Of a DNA stretch of 64,000 nt, positions 44,624 to 54,290 are shown one piece after another. The DNA is taken from the NCBI RefSeq assembly GCF_001298735.1, contig NZ_CYSP01000012.1, forward strand, positions 1-64,000, given 5' to 3'. A program made the position numbers and the translations under genes. The stretch comes from Propionispora sp. 2/2-37 (GTDB lineage Bacteria > Bacillota > Negativicutes > Propionisporales > Propionisporaceae). Within the stretch, counting starts at the first letter, position 1; the number at the start of each line of letters is the position of its first letter. The notes beneath the pieces are model-generated. The model was not told where the DNA came from and did no database searches. It saw only the letters and a program-made list of their open reading frames with translations.

Positions 44624-45067
44624 TTATTCCCTATCGACAAGATATGTAAAGACAATCTCTGCTTCTGCAACTTTTTCATCATCAACAAAAGCTTGTGCCC
44701 ATACTTTACCCATCCTGCTGCGTAAATGAGTTACTTCAGCGACCATTTTTAATTGATCTCCAGGAACTACATTTTTTCTAAATCTAGCACGATTGATTCC
44801 AGTAGTATAGGCTAAAGAACCTCGGTTTTCATTTGCATAAAGTATTGCAACTCCTCCAACTTGAGACATTGCCTCTAAAATAATTGCTCCAGGCATGACC
44901 GGCTTACCAGGGAAATGCCCCTGAAAAAATTCTTCGTTTATGGTAACGTTTTTTATACCTACTGCACGTTTCCCGGGTTCAATATCATCAATACGGTCGA
45001 CCAATAAAAAAGGGTATCGATGTACAATGATATTTTGTATTTCAGTTATAGATATCACAAAAAACAA
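44624..45067 (-). CDS. fabZ: 3-hydroxyacyl-ACP dehydratase FabZ
   Basis: 147 residues from TTG, or 144 from GTG 45058, which is better spaced from AAGGAG. The hot-dog fold signature HRYPFLLVD is followed by QGHFPGKPVMPGAIILEAMSQ: His51 and Glu65 are the catalytic pair. It dehydrates 3-hydroxyacyl-ACP in fatty acid elongation. In diderms FabZ usually sits with lipid A genes (lpxC, lpxA); here it is alone, with a lipid A deacylase-like gene 480 bases upstream on the same strand. Confidence 0.95.
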   Translation of the reverse strand: MFFVISITEIQNIIVHRYPFLLVDRIDDIEPGKRAVGIKNVTINEEFFQGHFPGKPVMPGAIILEAMSQVGGVAILYANENRGSLAYTTGINRARFRKNVVPGDQLKMVAEVTHLRSRMGKVWAQAFVDDEKVAEAEIVFTYLVDRE

Positions 45068-45549
45068 CTCCTTAGAAGAAATTAAGCATATCGTTTGTAT
45101 AATTCCATTTAAATAGTGATTGAATTTTTATCTTTTTATATAGTTTTTTTACAAGTGTATTAATTATATAAACCCTCCTGCTTATAGAAAAAAACATCGC
45201 AGAACGCGCTATATACTGCCCTCTTTTATAATTTATAACAACTATTTCATCTGGATATTCCTTGATATAGTCATAGATGTATAATCAAGCTTCATACATT
45301 TATTACTTTTCACTATTTTTATGTATTTATCTTATAAGAAAAAAGTAGTAATTACAATAATGTAATTACTACAAAATTTACATTGGACATTAGAATGGAG
45401 TATTGGCACCAATATGGCAGGCTATATCATGATCTAAATATAACGCTTGGAGATGCTCCATAATCCTGCAAAAATTCTGCAGGATTTCCAATTAGAACAA
45501 AGCACACGGTGCCCTATTGTTTAATTTATTTTCTGGAATTTTTATCGAT
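45068..45549. other. AT-rich intergenic region with two hairpins
   Basis: AATCCTGCA/TGCAGGATT at 45462-45486 and GTAGTAATTAC/GTAATTACTAC at 45345-45372. The fabZ promoter should lie before 45068. No gene seen. Confidence 0.5.
45345..45372 (-). terminator. AT-rich hairpin with T-run, end of the PagL-like transcript
   Basis: Perfect 11-bp arms GTAGTAATTAC (45345-45355) and GTAATTACTAC (45362-45372), followed on the minus strand by TTTTTTC. An operator is the alternative reading, because the stem is weak for a terminator. Confidence 0.55.
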
Positions 45550-46113
45550 TTAAAATTTTGTCACAAAACCCACTGAAACTCCGTGGGCGTTATAGGAAGG
45601 ATTATGGCCTCTAAAACCGCCATTGGAAACATGCATTAGCATATACCCGATATTTACTGAAGAGTTCTCATTGAATTTATAAATGAATTGAGGCCCGACC
45701 CGCCACATGAAATTATAATATCTTCCGCCAGCCGGAAAGATTTTGTCATATACGATAAATCCACCACTCATATCGAAGGCTGCCGACAGCTTGCCGGAAA
45801 GGTCCCTTTCATTGCGAATCATATAAACAGGCCCGACGCCGACTGCGGAACTGTCTTGATTCTGTTGCTTTAAATCTATGCTCCCATACGGCCGGGTAAC
45901 TGTAATCCCTCTATATACCGACCTATTATTTGTTTCAGAAATTTTCTCAAGTATATGTAGTGATACCGTATCAATATCACGGTTGCTGGAAACCGGAGTT
46001 AAGTAGTCCCAATCCAGTTCAAGCTTGGAATCGGCCGCATAGCAAGATGACCTTTCCGGCATAAAGATCAGTAAAAAGTTAATGATAATTACTAAACAAA
46101 TGAATCTACGCAT
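45550..46113 (-). CDS. Acyloxyacyl hydrolase, PagL-like lipid A 3-O-deacylase
   Basis: 187 residues. A signal peptide (RRFICLVIIINFLLIFM, cleavage near SCYAADS) is followed by alternating strands of a small beta-barrel, ending in Phe as outer-membrane proteins do. MHVSNGGFRGHNPSYN near the C terminus holds the PagL pair His161 and Ser163; the usual third acidic residue is not obvious. It would remove an acyl chain from lipid A in the outer membrane, so it implies lipopolysaccharide in this organism. Confidence 0.82.
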   Translation of the reverse strand: MRRFICLVIIINFLLIFMPERSSCYAADSKLELDWDYLTPVSSNRDIDTVSLHILEKISETNNRSVYRGITVTRPYGSIDLKQQNQDSSAVGVGPVYMIRNERDLSGKLSAAFDMSGGFIVYDKIFPAGGRYYNFMWRVGPQFIYKFNENSSVNIGYMLMHVSNGGFRGHNPSYNAHGVSVGFVTKF

Positions 46114-46459
46114 AATACGACGCTCCCCCGTATGAAATTTCTATATTGTCAATTATATCATTGCCATGATGCATAGATAACCGTAGTTTCCTTCTCAAAA
46201 GAGAACATTGCTAATATTCTATATACCGGATTATTTTCCTGTTAAATTGTTAAGATTTTGTGTGTTTATGGAGGCGCCCGCCACCGTACCGGCAAGGTCC
46301 CTGCATTGATAAAAGTACAACTAAATCTCGAATCTTTCACGAATAAAATTGGGTAAGGCGCCGTAAGCTATGTAGAGTTGAATTGTCTCCCGGCCAACCA
46401 GGTTTAGCGAGACTAAAACGTTCAAACGCAAGCCAACCTATCAATCGGAGGAGATAAAC

Positions 46460-46609
46460 ATGACTAAACCCGAAGCTTACCCGGTAGATCTGCCAAATAC
46501 ACCCAGACGTACAAAAAATAACGACAGTCATATACCTGAACCACTTTCAGGATCTAAAAAAGTAAAAAATCAAAGTCACACCGGCCAACGTCACGGAGAG
46601 GGATCCTGA
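46460..46609 (+). CDS. sspP: Small acid-soluble spore protein, SspP-like
   Basis: 49 residues, ATG 46460 behind GGAGGAG. The peptide is hydrophilic; PEPLSGSKKVKNQSHTGQRH near the C terminus matches the conserved PEPL-x-GS-KKVKN-x-x-H-x-x-Q-x-H core of Bacillus SspP, a minor protein of the spore core. A terminator follows 21 bases after the stop. It supports an endospore-forming host. The gene is shorter than common ORF cut-offs and easily missed. Confidence 0.82.
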   Translation: MTKPEAYPVDLPNTPRRTKNNDSHIPEPLSGSKKVKNQSHTGQRHGEGS

Positions 46610-46630
46610 AATTAACGAATTATCAACGCC

Positions 46631-46662
46631 GCACTGCACTATATGTCATAGGGCAGTGCTTA
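46631..46662 (+). terminator. Terminator of sspP
   Basis: GCACTGC (46631-46637) pairs with GCAGTGC (46653-46659), followed by TTATTTC. Confidence 0.8.
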
Positions 46663-46694
46663 TTTCATATTTTCACGGTGTTGAGCGGGCCAAA

Positions 46695-47416
46695 TTATCC
46701 TCCTTGCCTCCGATATTCTATAGGCAATAATCCCGTTTCTTTTTTAAATAAGTGACTGAAATATTTTGCATCGTTATAACCTACCCTGGCAGCAATATCC
46801 GAAATTCTAGAATTGCTGTTTTTCAATAAAAGTTTCGCATAATCCAGTCTTTTATTTTTAATATATATGCTAAAATGACAGCCTACTTCTTTATGAAATT
46901 GAGTTCCTAAATACTCTGGTGTAATTTTTAATTGTGCGGCTATCTCACTCAGTGACAAGGTTAAGCCTTGGGAAGAACCAATTATGTGGCACACCCGCTG
47001 GATTAGCGGGCTGACTGCTTTTCCTTTCGCCAGTACCTCGTCTTTTTCACTAATATCATTCTTTATTTCTTGCAGCGTGTCCAGCAACTGACTAACAGAA
47101 ACAGGTTTTAAAATATATTGATTTACACCAAAGGCTATCGCTTGCTGCGCATAAGAAAAATCCGCGAACGCACTTAATATAATGATTTGCGCAGCGATTT
47201 TATCCTTTCTCATCTGTTTTATCATCGAAAGGCCATCCATAACCGGCATTTTTATATCGGTTATCACCAAATCAGGGTTCAGTTTTTTACCAAAGATAAT
47301 CCGTCACAACCATTTTCCGCTGTGCCGGTTATCTTATATGAACAGCCCAATTTTCCGATTAAATTAATCAATCCCTCCCGGCTGCGGATTTCATCCTCAA
47401 CTACGACAATATTCAT
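46695..47416 (-). pseudogene. YesN-type response regulator (AraC output), frameshifted
   Basis: The start ATG 47416 overlaps the kinase stop as ATGA and encodes the first half of a receiver domain (MNIVVVEDEIRSREGLINLI). After 45 codons a TGA ends the frame. The neighbouring frame continues at once with KLNPDLVITDIKMPVMDG, holding the phospho-acceptor Asp, and runs through the receiver and an AraC HTH pair to 46695. The junction is a run of six A (47283-47288 on the minus strand). One missing A explains it; the site also reads A-AAA-AAC, a classic -1 slippery heptamer. An internal start could yield only the 191-residue C-terminal part. Confidence 0.88.
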
Positions 47417-49257
47417 CGTTCGACACCCCTAATAACAGGTATACTCAGCCAAACCAATGTCCCATCCTCCGGCTGGCTTTCCAATGTAACAGTAACAGCC
47501 TGTTCATAGTATAATCGCAAACGATTAAACACGTTATGAAGCCCTATCCGGCCCTGCAGAGGCACTTGTCTATTTTTTAACAGGTCTTTTACTTTTGCTA
47601 AAACCTCCGGAGGCATCCCCCTGCCATTGTCTTTTATCGAAATATGCAGTTTATTTTCCTGAAGGTATATTTCCACTTGAATCTTATTGTGATCACGCTG
47701 TCCGGAAAATCCATGCAAAATAGCATTTTCCACAAAGGGCTGTAATATCATTTTATAAATCAGGCAAGATCTGGCTTCCGGGCTTATGTTGATTCGATAG
47801 TCAAAAACCCCTTTGAAGCGCATTTGCTGCAGATGCAGGTAACGTTCCAGCCAGACAACTTCTTTATCTATCGTTACCGGCATATTGATATCGGTAATGG
47901 AATAACGCAGAATTTGTGCTAATGAATGAATCGCATCGCTGATTTGATACTCTCCCGCATCGATAGACATCCAGTTAATCATATCTAAGCTGTTGTATAA
48001 GAAATGCGGATTTATCTGCATCTCTAGCGATTTGATTTCGTAATCTTTTTGTTGTTTCGTAATATATTTGATCCTTGTAATCAGCATATTGATATGCTGT
48101 AACATGTTATCAAAATTTTGGTAAATGCTATCAATCTCTTTAATGATTGGCCTTTTATTCTTTAGAAGAACTTTGCCGGTTTCCGATATTTTCATGTTTT
48201 TAATTAAATTGTTTAAGGATTCAAACACATGTTTATTAATAAAGAAAATCAATAATCCCAATAGAATAGATACAATCACAAGGATAAGTGCCGTAATTTG
48301 ATATTGTTTATTAATATAATTCATAATATTTTCGTTATCAGAAACACGAACCAGCTTCCAGCCTATCATTTCATCCTTTAAAATCTGTATATCGATATTG
48401 TCACTTTTCATCAACTTGTTTTTCGTAATAAAATCCTTACAGGCTTTTGTTATATCTTCGCTGTTTGTACTCAGAAGATTTTTCCCTATAAACTCTTCCT
48501 TAGGAAAAGATACAACATTATTATTCTGATCGACAATAAAGCAAAAGCCTGTATTTTTCTTAAATGAACGAAAAGCTAAATTCGCATTGCTGGTTTTATT
48601 TAATACATCAGCATTTATGCTCAAGATAACAATCCCTTTTTTCTGTTTTGTATCTTTGTAATCTACAATAGAATGAGCAATATGGCAGTAATAATAGATC
48701 TTACCGGAAAAATCCATTCCTGATTTGGTTGAAAAAATATTGTTCTTGTCACTGCTAAGCGTTTGTTTATAGATATGGGATATTGGTATTGATGAATCCT
48801 TCAGCCAGCTATTTTCGGTATGATATCCTTTTAACCGGTCGAAGAAAAATATTTTCCCATTGTCCGTGATGACGGAAACCGCCTGTACATAGGATTGACC
48901 ATAAATAAATGTTCTTAAAGCTTGCGTCAGTGCGATACTGTTTTCTTCAATATTTTCTCCTTTGTTAATATGATCGATGATATCAATAACCTGTCTATCG
49001 GTATACATTTGGTAAAGCATATAATCATAGGTTGATATGATCAATTGCAAGCTTTTTTGCGTCTGCAAAAGATTTTGATCCGCAAAATTATTCATCGTTT
49101 GTTTCACCATATTGATATTGTTATAATAAGACATACTATTTATAAATATGGTTGGTAAAATAAACAACAATAAAAAAATATATATTAAAATATACTTTAG
49201 CGAAATTAATGGTTTATTTCTCACATACTGTAAGTATCTCATTACGATCACGTCCAA
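47413..49257 (-). CDS. YesM-type sensor histidine kinase
   Basis: 614 residues. First membrane segment (YILIYIFLLLFILPTIFINS), an extracellular Cache-like sensor of ~280 residues, second membrane segment (ITALILVIVSILLGLLIFFI), HAMP, then the His_kinase domain with HFLYNSLDMINWM (phospho-His) and ATPase boxes PFVENAILHGF and DNGRGM. It should sense a sugar or its binding protein outside and control the importer operon just upstream (49383-53636) through the response regulator. Confidence 0.93.
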   Translation of the reverse strand: MDVIVMRYLQYVRNKPLISLKYILIYIFLLLFILPTIFINSMSYYNNINMVKQTMNNFADQNLLQTQKSLQLIISTYDYMLYQMYTDRQVIDIIDHINKGENIEENSIALTQALRTFIYGQSYVQAVSVITDNGKIFFFDRLKGYHTENSWLKDSSIPISHIYKQTLSSDKNNIFSTKSGMDFSGKIYYYCHIAHSIVDYKDTKQKKGIVILSINADVLNKTSNANLAFRSFKKNTGFCFIVDQNNNVVSFPKEEFIGKNLLSTNSEDITKACKDFITKNKLMKSDNIDIQILKDEMIGWKLVRVSDNENIMNYINKQYQITALILVIVSILLGLLIFFINKHVFESLNNLIKNMKISETGKVLLKNKRPIIKEIDSIYQNFDNMLQHINMLITRIKYITKQQKDYEIKSLEMQINPHFLYNSLDMINWMSIDAGEYQISDAIHSLAQILRYSITDINMPVTIDKEVVWLERYLHLQQMRFKGVFDYRINISPEARSCLIYKMILQPFVENAILHGFSGQRDHNKIQVEIYLQENKLHISIKDNGRGMPPEVLAKVKDLLKNRQVPLQGRIGLHNVFNRLRLYYEQAVTVTLESQPEDGTLVWLSIPVIRGVER

Positions 49258-49286
49258 TGTTTTAGATATATCGCGTAGTATTTTTT

Positions 49287-49323
49287 AAAAGAGCAGGCGC
49301 CCAGATTCGGCCTGCTCTTTTTC
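49287..49323. terminator. Terminator between lyxose isomerase and kinase genes
   Basis: AAAAGAGCAGGC (49287-49298) and GCCTGCTCTTTT (49310-49321), 12-bp arms with T-runs both ways. It separates the sugar operon from the two-component system. Confidence 0.85.
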
Positions 49324-49382
49324 TATTTAAAAACTATTCATTATATCGGCAAAATTCATTAGACACAGTTCTTATTCGAATG

Positions 49383-50081
49383 TCATTTTTCTATAAAATT
49401 TATATATCTGTCATAATCTTTAAATAATAAATATTTTGCTGTAACATCTTCTTCTATTTCCGGAAGGCGGGATTTCGCATCATGGAACCGGTTATCCACC
49501 CGGTCATCATTCGTTGTGGATACTTCGAATAAAATAATATCACCTGTTCCGCTAACCCCCTGCCACTGATGATACTGCCCCGGCTTCAACGTTATGCTCT
49601 GCCCCGGCTTAAGAAAAATATCCCCCCCTGCTGCAACGGTCATAGTACATCCATCAACACTGACATTTACCGGTGTATCGGAAAAATCTCCCTTTTCATC
49701 CGAATTATACAGTTTGATCTTCAGCATTCCGCCCCCGCGATTGATGATATCCTCCATTTTACTCCAATGAAAATGAAATGGAAGAATTTGACCGTCTCTT
49801 ACAAATAACAGTTTTTCGGCATATGGCTTAGGGTATTCTTTTTTCCGCTGGAAATTGCCATTGCGGAAAGTAAAGATGGTGAGTCCCACCTGATCAAAAT
49901 CGCCAGTACCAAAATCCGTTATATCCCAGCCTAACATATTATCAATAATTTCACGTTGCTCTTTTTTTACATTGTTCCATTCTTCGATTCCATAGTAAGC
50001 AAAAGGCGGAAGTGGAAATTGACACTTTTCTACCGCCTGTATTGTGTAATCTATGATTCTGTTCAATTCCGACCGTTTCAT
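49383..50081 (-). CDS. D-lyxose ketol-isomerase family (cupin)
   Basis: 232 residues. The cupin metal site is seen in 'LPFHFHWSKMEDIINRGGG' (His, His, Glu) and in LKPGQYHQWQGVSG (last His). The length and the motifs match the D-lyxose/D-mannose isomerase family, which converts D-lyxose to D-xylulose (or D-mannose to D-fructose) with Mn. It is the fourth gene after binding protein, ATPase and permease, so the importer probably carries lyxose or a related pentose. Confidence 0.9.
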   Translation of the reverse strand: MKRSELNRIIDYTIQAVEKCQFPLPPFAYYGIEEWNNVKKEQREIIDNMLGWDITDFGTGDFDQVGLTIFTFRNGNFQRKKEYPKPYAEKLLFVRDGQILPFHFHWSKMEDIINRGGGMLKIKLYNSDEKGDFSDTPVNVSVDGCTMTVAAGGDIFLKPGQSITLKPGQYHQWQGVSGTGDIILFEVSTTNDDRVDNRFHDAKSRLPEIEEDVTAKYLLFKDYDRYINFIEK

Positions 50082-50099
50082 TTTAAATCCCTCCTGCCG

Positions 50100-51065
50100 T
50101 CAATATTGTTTACTAATCATCACGGAACGCACTTTTTTCGAATAAGCTGAAAACGCTACCGCTCCGATTAATACCAAGCCTTTAACAAATTGCTGCACAT
50201 AATCATTGATATTGCACATAATCATGCCGGTACCCAGTACCCCCATAATCAGCACCCCAATAATCACCATTCCTATACGGCCCTCGCCCCCTGCAATATT
50301 TACACCTGCCAATACAACGGCCGTAATGGCATCCATTTCATAGCCTAAACCTGACGCAGGCTGGCCGCTGTTTGTTCTGGACAGCAACACCAGCCCGGCC
50401 AATCCGGAAAGGAAACCGCTAACGGCATAGGCAACATATTTCACACGTACGACGTTAACCCCGGAAAGCCGGGATGCCTCTTCGTTCCCGCCTACACCAT
50501 ACAAGTATCTGCCAATGCGGGTTCTCTCCAGGCTGATAAAAGCGATAATAAATACAATAGCGGCGAGAATTACAGGGTACGGTATCATCCACAAACTGCC
50601 GTTTGCAAAAGAGCCAAAGCTGTCATTAAAACCAAAGACCGGCATCCCGTTAGTGACAATATAAGCCAAGCCACGCAACGAGGTCATAACCCCTAAGGTA
50701 ACGATCAATGCCGGGATATTAAATTTTGTTATAAAAAAACCGCTTATCATTCCATAAACAATAGCGATGATTAAAACAATCAGACAAGTTGGCAGTATCG
50801 CCAGTCCCTTGAGCATTAATATGGCAGCGGTAACGGCTGACACACCGGCGATCGAGCCTACCGACAAGTCGATGCCCCCTGTCAACATAACATATGTCAT
50901 GCCCACGGAAATGATTCCTATAATAGAGACTTGCTTCAAAATGGTAAATATCGTTGTAAATTTCAAAAAATTAGCTGTAGCCATAGAAAAACCGATAATT
51001 AGCAAAAACAATATTAAAATAATTCCATAGTTCAATAGCCAACTTATCGCATGATTCTTTTTCAT
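50100..51065 (-). CDS. Sugar ABC importer permease (RbsC type)
   Basis: About 321 residues from ATG 51065, with GGAGGGAG upstream; the frame extends 62 residues further without support. Eight to ten membrane helices; 'MLTGGIDLSVGSIAGVSAV' is the RbsC/BPD_transp_2 signature. Works with the double ATPase encoded upstream and the lipoprotein at 52635. Confidence 0.93.
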   Translation of the reverse strand: MKKNHAISWLLNYGIILILFLLIIGFSMATANFLKFTTIFTILKQVSIIGIISVGMTYVMLTGGIDLSVGSIAGVSAVTAAILMLKGLAILPTCLIVLIIAIVYGMISGFFITKFNIPALIVTLGVMTSLRGLAYIVTNGMPVFGFNDSFGSFANGSLWMIPYPVILAAIVFIIAFISLERTRIGRYLYGVGGNEEASRLSGVNVVRVKYVAYAVSGFLSGLAGLVLLSRTNSGQPASGLGYEMDAITAVVLAGVNIAGGEGRIGMVIIGVLIMGVLGTGMIMCNINDYVQQFVKGLVLIGAVAFSAYSKKVRSVMISKQY

Positions 51066-51079
51066 TGCGCTCCCTCCGC

Positions 51080-52567
51080 TTAATGAGTTGATGCCAATTC
51101 TAAAATTCTTTCCTGCGAAAATTCTTTTTTCATCAGTTCTCCCGCTATACTGCCTCCGGACATGACAATGATCCGATCCGACATCCCGATCAACTCCGGC
51201 ATTTCTGAACTTATCATAATAATACTTTTGCCTTGCTTTGCAATATTGCACATTAACTGATAAATTTCATATTTAGCACCAACGTCAATTCCGCGTGTTG
51301 GTTCGTCAAAAATTAATATGTCACATTCGGTTGCAAGCATTTTTCCTAAAACAACTTTTTGCTGGTTTCCCCCGGATAAGTTGCGTACCAGTTGGGACGC
51401 ATCAGGTGTTTTAATGTTCAGTTCCTTTATATATTTATTTACATATGCTGTTTCTTTATCTGTCAGTATGTAGGAAAAGAGTTTTGTACAACAACGGTCC
51501 AGCACGCTATATACCATATTTTCTTTAATACTAAGACCTAAAATAACGCCTTGGTTTTTCCTGTCCTCCGGTATCAGGCCTATACCGGCTTGTAAAGCAT
51601 CACCCGGCAGCCGTGGTCTATATTGCCTGCCTTTCAAAAACATCGTCCCGCTTTCCAAGGGATCAGCTCCAAAAATCGCCCGAACCAACTCCGTTCTTCC
51701 TGCACCTACCAGTCCGCCACAGCCCAGAATTTCACCCCTATACAATGCAAAGGAAACATCCCTTATTGACCGGTTTGTTACATGCTCAACTTTTAAAACA
51801 ACTTCTCCCTTTTTATTATGGGGATTGGGGTAGTCATCGGCCAATTCACGTCCTACCATAAAGGAAATAAGCTGTTTTTTATCAATCTCAGCTATTGTTT
51901 TCGTAGCCACATATTTCCCATCGCAAAATACCGTTACTCGATGACAAAGCTCAAAAATCTCTTCCAGCCTATGAGAAATAAAAATAATGGTCACGCCATC
52001 TTTTTGCAGCTTTCTCACAATAGAAAAGAAAATTTGGGTTTCGTTTAATGTTAACGGTGCCGTAGGTTCATCCATAATCAGTAATTTTGCCTTGCGGGAC
52101 ACCGCCTTCATAATTTCTACAATCTGCTGGTAAGCAACCCCTAAGTCGCAGACACGCGCTTCGATATCCAAGTTAACGTCCATTTCTTTACAAAGAATTC
52201 GTGCCATATCATTCATCTTTGCTCTGTCAAGAAGACAGCCTTTTCTGATTTCCCTGCCGTAAAAAATATTCTCCGCCACAGACAAATAAGGTATTAAACT
52301 GAATTCTTGATAAATAACAGCGATTCCTAAGTCCATTGCTTCAGGAGGCATAAGATGGTCGTAAACATTTCCGTTAAATTCTATTGTTCCCTTACTCGGC
52401 GTAATAGCACCGGTGATGATTTTTATGAACGTCGATTTACCGGCCCCATTTTCTCCGCAAATGGCATGGGTTTCTCCCTCATAGACTTCAAAATTGATGT
52501 CGTCAAGAGCCTTTACGCCCGGATAATATTTGGCTATATGGTTTATTTTCAATAGCGTTTTCTTCAT
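51080..52567 (-). CDS. Sugar ABC importer ATP-binding protein, double domain (RbsA/MglA type)
   Basis: 495 residues with two ATPase domains. Domain 1: Walker A GENGAGKST and Walker B LLIMDEPTAPL. Domain 2: degenerate P-loop region GLVGAGRTELVRA, then signature LSGGNQQKVVLGKML and DEPTRGIDVGAKYEIY. This asymmetry is usual for the CUT2 class. Fourteen bases separate it from the permease gene. Confidence 0.95.
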   Translation of the reverse strand: MKKTLLKINHIAKYYPGVKALDDINFEVYEGETHAICGENGAGKSTFIKIITGAITPSKGTIEFNGNVYDHLMPPEAMDLGIAVIYQEFSLIPYLSVAENIFYGREIRKGCLLDRAKMNDMARILCKEMDVNLDIEARVCDLGVAYQQIVEIMKAVSRKAKLLIMDEPTAPLTLNETQIFFSIVRKLQKDGVTIIFISHRLEEIFELCHRVTVFCDGKYVATKTIAEIDKKQLISFMVGRELADDYPNPHNKKGEVVLKVEHVTNRSIRDVSFALYRGEILGCGGLVGAGRTELVRAIFGADPLESGTMFLKGRQYRPRLPGDALQAGIGLIPEDRKNQGVILGLSIKENMVYSVLDRCCTKLFSYILTDKETAYVNKYIKELNIKTPDASQLVRNLSGGNQQKVVLGKMLATECDILIFDEPTRGIDVGAKYEIYQLMCNIAKQGKSIIMISSEMPELIGMSDRIIVMSGGSIAGELMKKEFSQERILELASTH

Positions 52568-52585
52568 GACGTTCCTCCTAAAATA

Positions 52586-52623
52586 GCTTGTGCATGCCGC
52601 TTATAAAGGCAGCATGCACAAGC
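52586..52623 (-). terminator. Intra-operon hairpin after the binding-protein gene
   Basis: GCTTGTGCATGC (52586-52597) and GCATGCACAAGC (52612-52623), perfect 12-bp arms, no strong T-run. Likely an mRNA-stabilising or partial-termination hairpin that keeps binding-protein level high. Confidence 0.75.
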
Positions 52624-52634
52624 CTCTCCCATTC

Positions 52635-53636
52635 TTAGCCTTTTGGTACGTATTTACCACTAAGCAAATCTTCGGATGGAACAGGAACAGGAGCAAAAAT
52701 TGTAGTTTCCTGCTGTGCCGGTATACCTTCCCGAATATACTTAATCAGAGTTTTTGCACTTTCATACCCAGCTTTATAGGGAAATAAGTCCACTGTCCCC
52801 CGGTAAATAGAATTAGGTTTCTTCATTGCAGCTAAACATTCCGATGTAGCATCTCCTGAAAATACGGCTCGGTCATCGCCGGAAATATTTCCTGAAACCA
52901 TCGCCTGATATCCGCCAAGCCCGCCGGAATCATTCGTTGCAACGACAATATTAAGATCCGGATGCTGCTGCAAAACGCTTTCAATGATTTTCATGCCAAG
53001 CTCAGGCGTGTCTCCCGCCTGCCTTGCAACAATTTCAACATTAGGGCACATTTTCTTGAGTGTTTCTTCTACCCCGTTCCCTCTCGGAATAACAGAATCG
53101 ACATTATCTTGAGAAATAATGGCAACTTTTACCTTGGCTTTGGAACCCAGGTTTTTATTAATCCACTCCGCTGCCTGCTTGCCAATTGCCTGCCCATAGG
53201 AATGTTCGTCAACAATATATCTCATATTGACATTGTCCTGGCTTTGCGCAACACAGCTTACGGCAATACCGGCTGCTTTTGCTTTTTCCACAATGTCCTT
53301 GGTTGCATTCTGATCAATCGGTGCCAGCATAATCCCGCTATATCCGGCGGTAACCAGGCTCTCCATATCACTGACCTGCTTATCCACCTTATACTGTGAA
53401 TCAATGGTTAAAGCTTCAACGCCTTCTTCTTTACAGGCGTCCTCAAAGCCTTTCTTTACGGACACAAACCAGGGATTACCTAAATTCATACAAACAAAAC
53501 CCAATTTTATCTGCCCCTTAGACTTAGCTGCGTCAGGTGAACTGTCTGCTGTTGTACTGGTAGACGAACCGCAGCCGACTACTAAAGAACTGACTGCAAA
53601 TACGAATGCCATTAAGAGTAAAAATTTTTTTCTCAC
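52635..53636 (-). CDS. Sugar-binding lipoprotein of ABC importer (RbsB type)
   Basis: 333 residues. The signal peptide ends SSLVVGCGSST, giving lipidated Cys22. The periplasmic-binding-protein type 1 fold shows in 'IKLGFVCMNLGNPWFVSVKK' and GIMLAPIDQNATKDIVEKAKAAGI. First gene of an importer operon with double ATPase, permease and D-lyxose isomerase; ligand likely a pentose, by context. Confidence 0.93.
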   Translation of the reverse strand: MRKKFLLLMAFVFAVSSLVVGCGSSTSTTADSSPDAAKSKGQIKLGFVCMNLGNPWFVSVKKGFEDACKEEGVEALTIDSQYKVDKQVSDMESLVTAGYSGIMLAPIDQNATKDIVEKAKAAGIAVSCVAQSQDNVNMRYIVDEHSYGQAIGKQAAEWINKNLGSKAKVKVAIISQDNVDSVIPRGNGVEETLKKMCPNVEIVARQAGDTPELGMKIIESVLQQHPDLNIVVATNDSGGLGGYQAMVSGNISGDDRAVFSGDATSECLAAMKKPNSIYRGTVDLFPYKAGYESAKTLIKYIREGIPAQQETTIFAPVPVPSEDLLSGKYVPKG

Positions 53637-53821
53637 TGTTCATCCCTCTCCTTTCCTTAATTGATAAAGAATCTGGCTACCACCTCAGTTATGCTCCGCA
53701 TTCCTTGTATGCCCCTCTACAACCCTCCATTTCCCCTATACCCGCTATCGCCATTATTTTCCTCACTCCGTCATCACAGTTTCATTATATGCTTGTATGC
53801 AAAATCACAAAACTCAGAAAA

Positions 53822-54139
53822 TTATAATAAATGTAAGAAAAAGCAAAGGTCATTGTTCTTCTGCACCCTTAGCCTTTTAAGCAAACGCGGGGTGCCTTTA
53901 ACTGGAAAGTAGCTTGCCCGGTCACGGTTTGCGGTCACTTCGATCCCTTCCAGGGTAAAGTCATATTGTCCGGTCACTGCTTCAGTGGAAACGGCCGCTT
54001 GGGTATCGGCCCGACCGGTAGTGTCAACTGTTTCCGCCGTATCCTCGGCATAGGCAATTGCCGTCGTGTGCCAGAACAGGCTGCTGCCGATCAAGGCATA
54101 AAGCAGACGTTTTCTGGCAGGGGACAATTTTTTCTTCAT
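53822..54139 (-). pseudogene. N-terminal remnant of a TonB-dependent outer-membrane receptor
   Basis: The 105 codons give a long signal peptide (KRLLYALIGSSLFWHTTAIA, then YAED) and YDFTLEGIEVTANRDRASYF, which matches the start of TonB-dependent receptors just before the plug domain. The plug and the ~600-residue barrel are missing; after about residue 80 the sequence loses similarity and soon stops. A Fur-like box lies 137 bases upstream, as expected for a former iron or haem receptor. Confidence 0.75.
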
Positions 54140-54275
54140 GCTGTCAACTCCTTACTGGTGGAAATATATTGTCTACATAGCCGTTTTCAGCCGCAAGACC
54201 GTCGAGCATTGCCTGTAAAACCCTACGTCAAAAAGAATTAAGAAATACTTTTTATAATCATACCTTGTTAAATAA

Positions 54276-54290
54276 TGGTAATGAGTATCA
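54276..54290 (-). promoter_or_regulatory. Fur-like box before the receptor remnant
   Basis: On the minus strand TGATACTCATTACCA agrees with the 7-1-7 Fur consensus TGATAAT-n-ATTATCA at 12 of 14 positions. Confidence 0.65.

Noticed and set aside
45345..45372. FapR-type operator controlling fabZ
   Set aside because: The dyad GTAGTAATTAC/GTAATTACTAC does not match the known FapR site and is far from the fabZ start; the T-run suits a terminator of the gene upstream.
46337..46531. 64-codon minus-strand frame
   Set aside because: Overlaps the sspP-like gene on the other strand, which has a ribosome site, a family match and a terminator.
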